From: an uncultured bacterium
Lineage (GTDB): Bacteria; Pseudomonadota; Gammaproteobacteria; Burkholderiales; Burkholderiaceae_E
Assembly (NCBI GenBank): GCA_903907905.1
Contig: CAIVPX010000171.1
Location: 41,381-105,380, forward strand
Direction of reading: 5' to 3'
Length of the DNA: 64,000 bases
Every line of letters starts with the position of its first letter. Position 1 is the first letter of the stretch. Both the position numbers and the translations under genes were made by a program. This document shows positions 42,660-50,437 of the stretch, piece by piece. The notes beneath the pieces are model-generated. The model worked only from the letters and a program-made list of their open reading frames with translations. It made no database searches and was not told the origin of the DNA.

Positions 42660-43544
42660 ATGGCTTATGCAGTGACCGACGATGGTGTGCGCCTCTACTA
42701 CGAGACGACCGGCGAAGGCATCCCCATCGTCTTCATTCACGAGTTCGCGGGCGACCTCACCAGTTGGGAGCCGCAGGTTCGGCATTTCTCCCGGCGCTAC
42801 CAGTGCGTGACCTTCAATGCTCGCGGCTACCCGCCCTCCGACGTGCCCGAGAAGTCTTCGTCGTACTCGCAGCAGCGCGCCGTCAAGGACATCATTGCGG
42901 TCATGGATGCCCTGCAGTTGTCCAAGGCGCATCTGGTCGGATTATCGATGGGCGGCTTCGCTACCCTGCACATGGGCATTTCCCACCCCGAGCGCGCGCT
43001 GTCACTGTGCGTAGCGGGCTGCGGCTATGGGGCTGAGCCTGAGAAGCGCGCGCATTTTCATAAAGAGTCCGAGGCGTCCGCTGCGATGCTGCTCGAACAG
43101 GGCATGGATGCTTTCGTCGAGCGCTATTCGCTGGGGCCGACGCGTGTGCAATTCCAGAACAAGGATCCGCGCGGCTTCGAAGAATTCAAGCAGGCTTTCA
43201 AGAAGCACTCGGCGCTCGGGTCGGCCAATACGCAACTGGGTGTTCAGCGCGAGCGGCCCTCGCTCTTCGAGTTGCGCGAGCAGATCGCGGGTATTCGGGT
43301 GCCTACGCTCATTCTCAATGGTGACGAGGACTGGCCCTGCCTGTTGCCCGGGCTCATGATGAAGGAAGCCATTCCGACGGCGGCCATGTCGGTACTGCCC
43401 AATGTGGGGCACACCATCAACATCGAGGCGCCCGATGCCTTCAATCGGGAGTTGGGCGATTTCGTGGCCTGGGTGGACAGCGGGCGCTGGCCGGTTCGCG
43501 ATCCCCGGGCGATGGTGAAGTCGCTGCTCGGCATGGTCAAGTAG
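42660..43544 (+). CDS. alpha/beta hydrolase (intact triad)
   Basis: 294 residues with CAGGAG upstream. PIVFIHEFAGDLTSWEPQVR, the elbow LVGLSMGGFATLHM (Ser96), Asp in LNGDEDWPC and His in LPNVGHTINIEA give a complete Ser-Asp-His triad. It is clearly paralogous to the Ala-elbow protein at 38179: both share WEPQVRHF and RGYPPS at matching positions. Esterase, enol-lactonase or C-C hydrolase activity is possible. It closes the plus-strand half of the TRAP-linked locus. Confidence 0.9.
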   Translation: MAYAVTDDGVRLYYETTGEGIPIVFIHEFAGDLTSWEPQVRHFSRRYQCVTFNARGYPPSDVPEKSSSYSQQRAVKDIIAVMDALQLSKAHLVGLSMGGFATLHMGISHPERALSLCVAGCGYGAEPEKRAHFHKESEASAAMLLEQGMDAFVERYSLGPTRVQFQNKDPRGFEEFKQAFKKHSALGSANTQLGVQRERPSLFELREQIAGIRVPTLILNGDEDWPCLLPGLMMKEAIPTAAMSVLPNVGHTINIEAPDAFNRELGDFVAWVDSGRWPVRDPRAMVKSLLGMVK

Positions 43545-43571
43545 GCTTCCCGCTTCCAGTCAGGGGAATGA

Positions 43572-43916
43572 ATGGCCTCGATCGGTGAGATGCGCAACGC
43601 GGCCGGCGCGCAATTTCAGCGCGCCGAGCGCTTGCCTGACAGGGCGCGCGGGACGCCCTCGCTGGCGCGTGACAAGACGCCCGGCGCACCCGGGGCGAAC
43701 CGCTCGCCGATGGACTCACCGGTTGGCGCACGGAGTGGCCGCGAGCCTCAGCGCACCGAAGCCCGTGCCGTGCGCGAAGCAGCGCTCGAATCAACGGCCG
43801 AGCGCCTGCGCGCCCGGACGGCCGGCCAGCCCGAGCCTTTGAACGCAGGCGGTGCTGCCGCACAGCCCACGCCCATGCAGGCGCGGCGGGCCCTCCGCGC
43901 CTTTGCCAACAGCTGA
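43572..43916 (+). CDS. small low-complexity protein upstream of selD
   Basis: 114 residues rich in Ala, Arg, Pro and Gly, without hydrophobic segments or recognised domains; likely disordered. CAGGGGA lies 6 bases before ATG 43572, and its stop is 5 bases before the GTG of the fused SelD, so it may be translated with it. I do not recognise it. A frame this long can arise by chance in GC-rich DNA, so the evidence is the ribosome site and the tight spacing only. Confidence 0.45.
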   Translation: MASIGEMRNAAGAQFQRAERLPDRARGTPSLARDKTPGAPGANRSPMDSPVGARSGREPQRTEARAVREAALESTAERLRARTAGQPEPLNAGGAAAQPTPMQARRALRAFANS

Positions 43917-43921
43917 CATCG

Positions 43922-46216
43922 GTGCAACCGGCCCTGCGTGATCTGGTGCTGGTGGGCGGCGGGCATGCCCATGTCGGTGTGCTGCGGCGCTTTGCGATGC
44001 AACCTGAACCGGGGCTTCGCATCACACTCGTCAGCCTGAGCGCGGACACGCCCTATTCAGGCATGCTGCCGGGGCATGTCGCCGGACACTACAGTTGGGA
44101 CGAGGTGCATATCGATCTGGACCGCCTGTGCGTCTTTGCCGGGGCACGTTTCGTGCGCGCCGAGGTACTGGGTCTTGACCGCTCGGCCCGGCGCGTTCGT
44201 CTGTCGGGGCGGCCCGATCTGGCCTACGATCGCGTGTCGATCAACATCGGGTCGACCCCTCAGTTGCAAGGCACACCCGGTGCCCGGGAGTACGCCATTG
44301 GCGTCAAGCCCATCCATGATTTCAATGAGCGCTGGCGGTCGCTGCTGCAGCGCGTTCGAACCCATTCCGGCGCGCTGCGGGTGGCGGTGGTGGGTGCGGG
44401 GGCGGGCGGGGTCGAACTGCTACTGGCGATGCAGTGGCGCCTGCGCGCCGAGAGGCGGGCTCAGGCTCAGGATCCGGACTCGCTGCACTTTGCGCTCTAC
44501 AGCGCCGATCCGGTCATCCTGCCCACGCATTCCGGCTCGGTCAGGCGGCACTTTGAAGACACCTTGCGAGCCCGAGGGGTCGAGGTGCACACGGGCCAGC
44601 GGGTGCTGGCCGTCGAGGCGGGGCGACTTCTGTGCGACGGGCAATGGCGCGAGCACGACGAGATCGTCTGGGTGACGCAGGCGGGCGGTGCCGAGTGGCT
44701 TGGCGACACCGGACTCGAGCTCGACGATCGGGGCTTCATCCTGGTCAACGCCTGCCTTCAGTCGGTGAGCGATTCGCAGGTTTTTGCCGCCGGTGACGTT
44801 GCCAGCATGACCGGCAGACCGCTTGAAAAGGCGGGGGTCTTTGCGGTACGCATGGGCCGGCCGCTGGCCGACAACCTGCGGCGCTCGCTGCGCGGCGAGG
44901 CCTTGCGGCCCTACCGCCCGCAGCGCCACTGGCTGTCGTTGATCAGCACGGGCGATCGGCATGCTGTCGCGTCCTGGGGGCCCTTTGGCGTGTCGGGTGA
45001 ATGGGTGTGGCGCTGGAAGGATCGGATCGACCGCCGTTTCATGCGCCGCTTCTCGCCATTCGATTCGTCGCCCGACCGCATGGCGGTCTCCTTGGGGGAC
45101 AGCGGGCACAGGCTCGAACTCGGGCCCGACGAATCCGCGCAGGCACTGTCGCTGCTCGCCATGCGCTGTGGGGGGTGCGGTGCGAAGGTGGGCGCGTCGG
45201 TGCTGTCACGCGTTCTGGCGCGACTGCGCCCCTTTGTGCGCGATGACGTCGTGCTCGGCCTCGATGCGCCCGATGATGCGGCGGTGCTCAGAGTGCCGCC
45301 CGGGCAGTTGCTGGTGCAGACGGTGGATTTTTTTCGGGCCTTCATCGAAGACCCCTACGTGTTTGGCCGAATTGCTGCGAATCACGCGCTCAGTGACATC
45401 TTTGCGATGGGCGCGCGGGTGCAGAGCGCGCAGGCGCTACTCACCGTTCCCGCCGGCCTCGATACCCAGATCGAGGAGTTACTGGTGCAACTCATGAGCG
45501 GTGCGCTGTCAGTGCTCAACGAGTCGGGGTGTGCGCTGGTGGGGGGGCATACGGCCGAGGGCAGCGAACTGGCGATGGGTTTTGCGGTGAATGGCTTGAT
45601 TGACGAGTCCATGCAGGGGCTCATGCGCCGCAGCGGCCTCAGACCCGGCGATGCGCTTGTGCTGACCAAGCCGCTGGGCACGGGCACGCTGCTGGTGGCG
45701 CGTGCGGCGCTGCGCGCGCGCGGCCGGTGGATCAGCGCAGCACTCGAGTCGATGCAAGTCTCCAACCGGCAAGCGGCGCGCTGTCTTGTCGAGCATGGCG
45801 CTGGCGCCTGCACTGATGTCACGGGCTTCGGGTTGCTGGGCCATCTGGTCGAGATGACACGCGCCAGCGGGGTTGATGCCGAATTGTGGCTGGGCGATTT
45901 GCCGCTCTTGCCCGGCGCGCTCGAAAGCGCCTCGGCGGGCTGGCTCAGCTCCTTGCAGCCGGGCAATCTGCGCCTGCGCACGGCGCTTGTCGATCATGAC
46001 GCTTACGCGGGCGACCCCCGCTTTGCGCTTCTTTTCGATCCTCAAACCTCCGGCGGATTGCTGGCCGGGGTGCCGGCTGATCAGGCCTCGGCTTGCGTGC
46101 AGGCCCTGCGAGTTCGGGGCTATGCTGGGGCGACGATCATTGGCCAGGTGCGCGATCGCGATGATTCGAAGGCGCCGGTGACGCTTACCACCAGCGTTGC
46201 CCCACCCACTCCTTGA
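43922..46216 (+). CDS. selD: fused FAD oxidoreductase - selenide, water dikinase
   Basis: 764 residues in two parts. Residues 1-380 are a type II NADH-dehydrogenase-like flavoprotein: LVLVGGGHAHVGVL (FAD site), VAVVGAGAGGVELLLAM (NAD(P) site) and VFAAGDVASM. Residues 400-750 are SelD, with RCGGCGAKVG holding the catalytic Cys (about 419) and Lys, TVDFFRAFIEDPYVFGRIAA and GGHTAEGSELAMGF. SelD makes selenophosphate for selenocysteine or 2-selenouridine. The fusion is known in some bacteria, where the flavoprotein may produce selenide. The start is GTG 43922. No selA, selB or selU is in the window. Its last 32 bases overlap the convergent YdcF-like gene. Confidence 0.93.
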   Translation: MQPALRDLVLVGGGHAHVGVLRRFAMQPEPGLRITLVSLSADTPYSGMLPGHVAGHYSWDEVHIDLDRLCVFAGARFVRAEVLGLDRSARRVRLSGRPDLAYDRVSINIGSTPQLQGTPGAREYAIGVKPIHDFNERWRSLLQRVRTHSGALRVAVVGAGAGGVELLLAMQWRLRAERRAQAQDPDSLHFALYSADPVILPTHSGSVRRHFEDTLRARGVEVHTGQRVLAVEAGRLLCDGQWREHDEIVWVTQAGGAEWLGDTGLELDDRGFILVNACLQSVSDSQVFAAGDVASMTGRPLEKAGVFAVRMGRPLADNLRRSLRGEALRPYRPQRHWLSLISTGDRHAVASWGPFGVSGEWVWRWKDRIDRRFMRRFSPFDSSPDRMAVSLGDSGHRLELGPDESAQALSLLAMRCGGCGAKVGASVLSRVLARLRPFVRDDVVLGLDAPDDAAVLRVPPGQLLVQTVDFFRAFIEDPYVFGRIAANHALSDIFAMGARVQSAQALLTVPAGLDTQIEELLVQLMSGALSVLNESGCALVGGHTAEGSELAMGFAVNGLIDESMQGLMRRSGLRPGDALVLTKPLGTGTLLVARAALRARGRWISAALESMQVSNRQAARCLVEHGAGACTDVTGFGLLGHLVEMTRASGVDAELWLGDLPLLPGALESASAGWLSSLQPGNLRLRTALVDHDAYAGDPRFALLFDPQTSGGLLAGVPADQASACVQALRVRGYAGATIIGQVRDRDDSKAPVTLTTSVAPPTP

Positions 46217-46937
46217 GTGCCCGGGCGCTCAGTTCGAGCGCGCTGGCGTTCGGCACGAAGCGCCGAAGGTCGGCGAGGTCAAGGCGTTCATGATCGGTGG
46301 CTGCCGCCACCACCTCGATGCCCGCCTCGACGAAGTGTTTGCGTGCCCGGGCCATGTGTGAGGCCGAGGTGACCAGCAGCACCCGGCGGATGCCTCGTTC
46401 GCGCAGCAAGGCGGCGGTCTCGAGGGCGTTTTGGCGGGTGTTGCGGCTGCGCTCTTCGAGCACGATGGCCGCGTCGGGCACGCCGAGGTCGCGCAGCAGT
46501 GGTCGCATGGCGGCCGCCTCGGAGTGCAGGCTGGCGGCCGGGTCGTGACCGCCGCTTGCGATGATCAGCGGGGCCCGGCCAGAGCGGTAGAGCCGTGCGG
46601 CAAGCCAGACCCGGTCGGCGGCTGAGCCCAGATCGGGGTCAGGGCGAGTCGCCGTGGCGGGGCTGATGCCGCCTCCCAGCAGCACGATGGCGGCGGTCTT
46701 CGGAAGTTGAGAAAGGGCTTCAGTCGTCAGCGGGGGAAAGTCCTTGCCGACCTCGTCCGAGATCCAGTTGGCCGTGACGGGCAGCGACCAGCCCCCGAGC
46801 CAGAGGAGGGCCGCCGCCGCACAGGCCACCGAGAGCTTTTTCCGGGGGCTCCGGCTCAACAAGAGCGCCAGCGTGCCGAGGATCAGCGCCGCGCCGAGCG
46901 GCGAGATCAGGCTGGTGAGAATCGCCGAGATGACCAT
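46185..46937 (-). CDS. YdcF/SanA-like DUF218 membrane protein
   Basis: 250 residues from ATG 46937 (the track's GTG is one codon earlier). Two N-terminal hydrophobic segments (LISPLGAALILGTLALLL and VACAAAALLWLGGWSLPV) precede the DUF218 domain with AAIVLLGGG, IIASGGHDP, ERSRNTRQNALETAALL and VLLVTSASHMARA, the conserved acidic, Asn and His positions. Relatives (ElyC, SanA) affect envelope integrity and undecaprenyl-linked glycan steps. Its end lies inside the selD coding region on the opposite strand. It is downstream of the nitroreductase gene. Confidence 0.9.
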   Translation of the reverse strand: MVISAILTSLISPLGAALILGTLALLLSRSPRKKLSVACAAAALLWLGGWSLPVTANWISDEVGKDFPPLTTEALSQLPKTAAIVLLGGGISPATATRPDPDLGSAADRVWLAARLYRSGRAPLIIASGGHDPAASLHSEAAAMRPLLRDLGVPDAAIVLEERSRNTRQNALETAALLRERGIRRVLLVTSASHMARARKHFVEAGIEVVAAATDHERLDLADLRRFVPNASALELSARALKEWVGQRWW

Positions 46938-46958
46938 CACGGCGGTGCCGGCTCTGGC

Positions 46959-47813
46959 TTACTTGATGCCGAAGCCCATCTTGCGCAGCGACGCGCTCAG
47001 CGCATCGCGCCCCGATAGGCCACGCACCGACACCCGGTTGGTGGACTGCTTGCTCCACTCCGAGGCCGGCATGTTTTGCGAGGCCTGAAAGTCGTTGAGC
47101 GTAGCGTTGTAGTCCGCGACGGCTGCTGCCTCGTGATCGCTGCTGTAGCGCTCGTGATGGAGGATGGTGGTCTGGCTCAGGCGTGGCTTGACGTCGGCGG
47201 CCAGCGCAGCCGGGTCTTCGTAGCCCACGCACATGCCGAACACGACCATGGCGTTGGGTGGCAGCCCCACTTCGGCGGCGACTTCCTCGGGGTGATTGCG
47301 CATGGCGCCGAGGTAGACAGTACCCAGCCCGAGTGATTCGGCCGCGACGACCGCGTTTTGTGCAGCCAGCGCGGCATCAATCGCACCCACCAGCAGCATT
47401 TCCAGGTACTGATTGCCCTCGGCAGTCGTGCCGCGTGCCTGCGCCACGCGGTCAAGGCGGGACAGGTCGGCGACCCACAGCAGCAAGAGCGGGCACTGGC
47501 GGATGTGCGCCTGATTGTTGGCGAAGACCGACAGGCGATCCTTGCGCCCCTGGTCCTCTACCGCCACGACGCTCCAGACCTGCAGGTTGGAGGAACTGGC
47601 TGCAGACTGGCCGGCCGCGATCAGAAGCTCGAGCGTGCCCGGGGGAAGGGGCTTGCTCGAGTAGGCGCGCACCGAGCGGTGGCGCAGCAGGGCATCGAAG
47701 ATGGCGCTTTCGGGCATCGCCGGTAAGGCGGCGTGGTCGGGGCCGTAGCGGCGACGCAAGGCTTCGTCGCGCGGCAGGTTCGAGATGGTCTGCGAGGTTT
47801 CGGGAGCATTCAT
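46959..47813 (-). CDS. NADPH-dependent nitroreductase family protein
   Basis: The start is ATG 47813 (MNAPETSQTISNLPRDEALR); the track start at 47897 adds unrelated residues. 284 residues. HRSVRAYSSKPLPPGTLELL is the FMN-binding N-terminal motif, AASSSNLQVWSVVAVED the dimer/FMN segment, and ESLGLGTVYLGAMRNHPEEV the NfsA-type C-terminal block. FMN enzymes of this group reduce nitroaromatics, quinones or flavins; some serve in flavin or heterocycle metabolism. It lies 21 bases upstream of the YdcF-like gene and is divergent from the DUF2256 gene. Confidence 0.9.
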   Translation of the reverse strand: MNAPETSQTISNLPRDEALRRRYGPDHAALPAMPESAIFDALLRHRSVRAYSSKPLPPGTLELLIAAGQSAASSSNLQVWSVVAVEDQGRKDRLSVFANNQAHIRQCPLLLLWVADLSRLDRVAQARGTTAEGNQYLEMLLVGAIDAALAAQNAVVAAESLGLGTVYLGAMRNHPEEVAAEVGLPPNAMVVFGMCVGYEDPAALAADVKPRLSQTTILHHERYSSDHEAAAVADYNATLNDFQASQNMPASEWSKQSTNRVSVRGLSGRDALSASLRKMGFGIK

Positions 47814-47903
47814 GGCGATGGCGTCCGGAGGGAGGGATGAGCAAGGCGAGAGTGTAATACCCCTGCATTCGCGCGTGCAGGCTCGGCTGGCTACCATCCG
47901 AAG

Positions 47904-48134
47904 ATGTTCAAAGGCAATAAATCAGGTTTGCCGGTCAAGCCCTGCGAGGCCTGCGGCCGGCCCATGAGTTGGCGTAAAGCCTGGGCGAAGAACTGGGACG
48001 CCGTGAAGGTGTGTTCCGAGCGCTGCCGCCGCAGTCGCCGCTCGCCTGCGGGCGGCGGGCCCGCATCGGACGCGGTAGGCCAGACGGCGAGGGGCGCTGC
48101 GCCGGCCGGGCGCCCCGGCCGGGTGTCCCGATGA
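47904..48134 (+). CDS. DUF2256 small protein
   Basis: 76 residues. The first 43 residues match DUF2256: NKSGLPVKPCEACGRPMSWR, then WDAVKVCSERCRRSRR, with CxxC and CxxxC-type cysteines suggesting a small zinc or iron-sulfur knuckle. The remainder is Ala/Gly-rich. DUF2256 genes are commonly next to photolyase-related genes, as here: its stop overlaps the photolyase start in an ATGA. The function is unknown; a metal-binding helper of the photolyase is inferred from linkage. Confidence 0.85.
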   Translation: MFKGNKSGLPVKPCEACGRPMSWRKAWAKNWDAVKVCSERCRRSRRSPAGGGPASDAVGQTARGAAPAGRPGRVSR

Positions 48135-49717
48135 GTGCCGCGGTGGATGCCGCGCGCAAGGGGCTGCGCCATCTGGTGATCGTACTGGGCGATCAACTCG
48201 ACGACAACGCGTCGGCCCTCGATGGTTTCGACCCAGCTCGTGACCGGGTCTGGATGTGTGAAGCAATCGAGGAATCAACGCACGTCTGGAGCAGCAAGCC
48301 CCGTATTGCGGTCTTTCTGTCGGCGATGCGGCACTTTGCGAAGGCCTTGCTCGAGCGCGGCTGGCCCGTCACCTACCGGGCTCTGGATGACGTGGGCGGC
48401 GCGGCGGCTTCACTGGGCGAGGCGCTTGCCGCCACCCTGGCTGACTCGCGCCCTCAGGCGGTGGTTCTCACTGAGCCGGGTGACTGGCGGGTCCGGCAGA
48501 CCCTGCGGCAGATTTGCGAGCGGGTCGGGGTGCCGATGGTCGAGCGCGTCGACCGCCACTTTTACTGTTCGACCGATGAATTCGCCCGCTTCGCAGACGG
48601 GCGCAAGCAGTTGCGGCTTGAGCACTTCTATCGCGCGATGCGGGTCCGTCACCAGGTGCTGATGGTGGCCGACGAGACACCGGGGGCGGAGCCCGGCAGC
48701 CAGGCGCCGGCCGGCGGTCGCTGGAATTTCGACGCCGAGAACCGCGAGGCGTTCGGGCCTACGGGCCCTGCGGCACCCCAGCCGCTGCGCCTGAGCCCGG
48801 ATGCCCTCACTCAGTCGGTCATCGCCCTGGTCGAGCGGCGGTTTGCCGATCATCCGGGCCGGCTCGAGGCGTTTGGCTGGCCACTCACGCGCGAGCAGGC
48901 GCTGCAGGTGCTCGAGGACTTCATCACCCACCGGCTGCCCCATTTCGGGCGCTGGCAGGACGCGATGTGGGCGGGTGAGCCCTGGCTCTATCACTCGCAT
49001 CTGTCGGTGGCGCTCAATCTCAAGCTGATCTCGCCGCGCGAGGTGGTTGCAGCCGCCGAGGCGGCGTGGCGAACCCGCGGCGTCGACCTCGCTTCGGTCG
49101 AGGGCTTCATTCGTCAGGTGCTGGGCTGGCGCGAGTACGTGCGAGGCCTCTACTGGCTGCGTATGCCCGACTACGCCGGGCTCAATGAACTGGATGCGCG
49201 CGAGCCGCTTCCCGATTGGTACTGGACCGGTCAGACCGACATGGCGTGCCTGCGCGATGCGCTGGATCAGACACTGCGCCTGGGCTATGCGCACCACATT
49301 CAGCGGCTCATGGTGACCGGGCTCTACGCCTTGCTGCTGGGGGCCGACCCCCAGGCGGTGCACCGCTGGTACCTCGCCGTTTATGTCGATGCGGTCGAGT
49401 GGGTAGAACTGCCCAACACGCTCGGGATGAGTCAGTACGCCGATGGCGGGCTCATGTCGAGCAAGCCCTATGTGGCCACGGGCCGCTACATCGATCGCAT
49501 GAGCAACTACTGCCAGGGGTGCGTCTACCGGCCCGAACGCCGGGTGGGCGATGACGCCTGCCCCTTCACCACCCTCTACTGGGACTTTCTGGACCGGCAT
49601 CGGAACAGGCTGGCGCGCAACCCCCGCATGGCCTTGCAGGTGAAGAATTTGACGCGAATCGATGCGACCGAGATGGCGCAGATTCGCGCGCGTGCAGCGA
49701 CCCTCCGTCATGGCTGA
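48131..49717 (+). CDS. phrB: Fe-S bacterial photolyase/cryptochrome (PhrB, FeS-BCP type)
   Basis: 528 residues from ATG 48131, overlapping the DUF2256 gene. The N-terminal alpha/beta domain starts LVIVLGDQLDDN, the family hallmark, and the helical FAD domain includes FEGxx-type regions such as VEGFIRQVLGWREYVRGLYW. Cys in TDMACLRDAL, the pair in NYCQGCVYRP and Cys in DDACPFTTLY are the four expected 4Fe-4S ligands of prokaryotic (6-4) photolyases. It repairs UV (6-4) photoproducts or acts as a blue-light receptor. Its end overlaps the DUF4126 gene by 8 bases, making a three-gene light/UV cluster. Confidence 0.93.
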   Translation: MSAAVDAARKGLRHLVIVLGDQLDDNASALDGFDPARDRVWMCEAIEESTHVWSSKPRIAVFLSAMRHFAKALLERGWPVTYRALDDVGGAAASLGEALAATLADSRPQAVVLTEPGDWRVRQTLRQICERVGVPMVERVDRHFYCSTDEFARFADGRKQLRLEHFYRAMRVRHQVLMVADETPGAEPGSQAPAGGRWNFDAENREAFGPTGPAAPQPLRLSPDALTQSVIALVERRFADHPGRLEAFGWPLTREQALQVLEDFITHRLPHFGRWQDAMWAGEPWLYHSHLSVALNLKLISPREVVAAAEAAWRTRGVDLASVEGFIRQVLGWREYVRGLYWLRMPDYAGLNELDAREPLPDWYWTGQTDMACLRDALDQTLRLGYAHHIQRLMVTGLYALLLGADPQAVHRWYLAVYVDAVEWVELPNTLGMSQYADGGLMSSKPYVATGRYIDRMSNYCQGCVYRPERRVGDDACPFTTLYWDFLDRHRNRLARNPRMALQVKNLTRIDATEMAQIRARAATLRHG

Positions 49718-50321
49718 ACTCGATACCGCGGGTCTGTTGGCGATCGCAGCGGCCCTGGGCTGGGCCAGCGGCTTGCGACTGTATGCCGTGGTCTTTCTGG
49801 CTGGGCTGGCCGGCCGCCTGGGCTGGGTCGACCTGCCGGCGGGGCTGCAGGTCCTCGAGCACCCGGGGCTCCTGGGGCTGAGTGGTGTGCTGCTTGCGGT
49901 GGAGTTTTTGGCCGACAAGGTCCAGGGCCTCGACTCGATCTGGGACCTCCTGAATGGGGTCTTGCGTATTCCGGCAGGCGCCACGCTCGCCGCCTCGGTG
50001 CTGGGCGCTGACAGCAGCACGATGGGCGTGGTCGGACTGCTGCTGGGGGGCACGCTTGCAGCGAGTGCCCAGCTTGCCAAGACCAGCACTCGCGCAGCCA
50101 TCAACACGCTGCCCGAACCCCTGTCGAATCTGGCGGCGAGTTTTACCGAGGATGGGCTGGTCCTCGGCATGCTCTGGCTCGCGTTCACCAAGCCACTGCT
50201 GGGTGCGCTGGTGCTGGTTGCTCTGGTGCTCGGCTTGGGCTGGCTCACCTGGGTGTGCTGGCGTTTTCTTCGTGGCATGTTGCGGCACATTCGTCTGATC
50301 GTTGGCCGCCTCCGGAGTTGA
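49710..50321 (+). CDS. DUF4126 membrane protein
   Basis: 203 residues from ATG 49710. It has about four to five hydrophobic segments: LLAIAAALGWASGLRLYAVV (the conserved start of DUF4126), VGLLLGGTLAASAQLAK, and LLGALVLVALVLGLGWLTWV at the C-terminus. TRAAINTLPEPLSNLAASF is another conserved block. The function is unknown. It is co-translated with the photolyase gene; DUF4126 genes are found in many contexts, so linkage to light response is weak evidence. Confidence 0.88.
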   Translation: MAELDTAGLLAIAAALGWASGLRLYAVVFLAGLAGRLGWVDLPAGLQVLEHPGLLGLSGVLLAVEFLADKVQGLDSIWDLLNGVLRIPAGATLAASVLGADSSTMGVVGLLLGGTLAASAQLAKTSTRAAINTLPEPLSNLAASFTEDGLVLGMLWLAFTKPLLGALVLVALVLGLGWLTWVCWRFLRGMLRHIRLIVGRLRS

Positions 50322-50350
50322 CGCAAACGAAGCGGGGTGGGTTCGTGGCG

Positions 50351-50367
50351 GCTGGGAACATCCCAGC
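50351..50367. promoter_or_regulatory. hairpin or operator before the Liv-type receptor
   Basis: GCTGGGA-ACA-TCCCAGC is a perfect 7-bp inverted repeat with a 3-base centre, in the gap between the photolyase cluster and the receptor gene. It lacks a T-run; it could end the upstream transcript or bind a regulator. Confidence 0.35.
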
Positions 50368-50437
50368 AGGACGAGCCCATGTGGTAGATTTCCTGGCTGC
50401 CCCCGGGCTTACCCAAAAAACACACAGGAGACCCTTC

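Noticed and set aside
48410-50425. 671-residue minus-strand ORF
   Set aside because: It lies opposite the photolyase and DUF4126 genes, which have clear motifs and overlapping starts; the translation has no recognisable domain and is Arg/Pro/Ser-rich, typical of an antisense shadow in GC-rich DNA.
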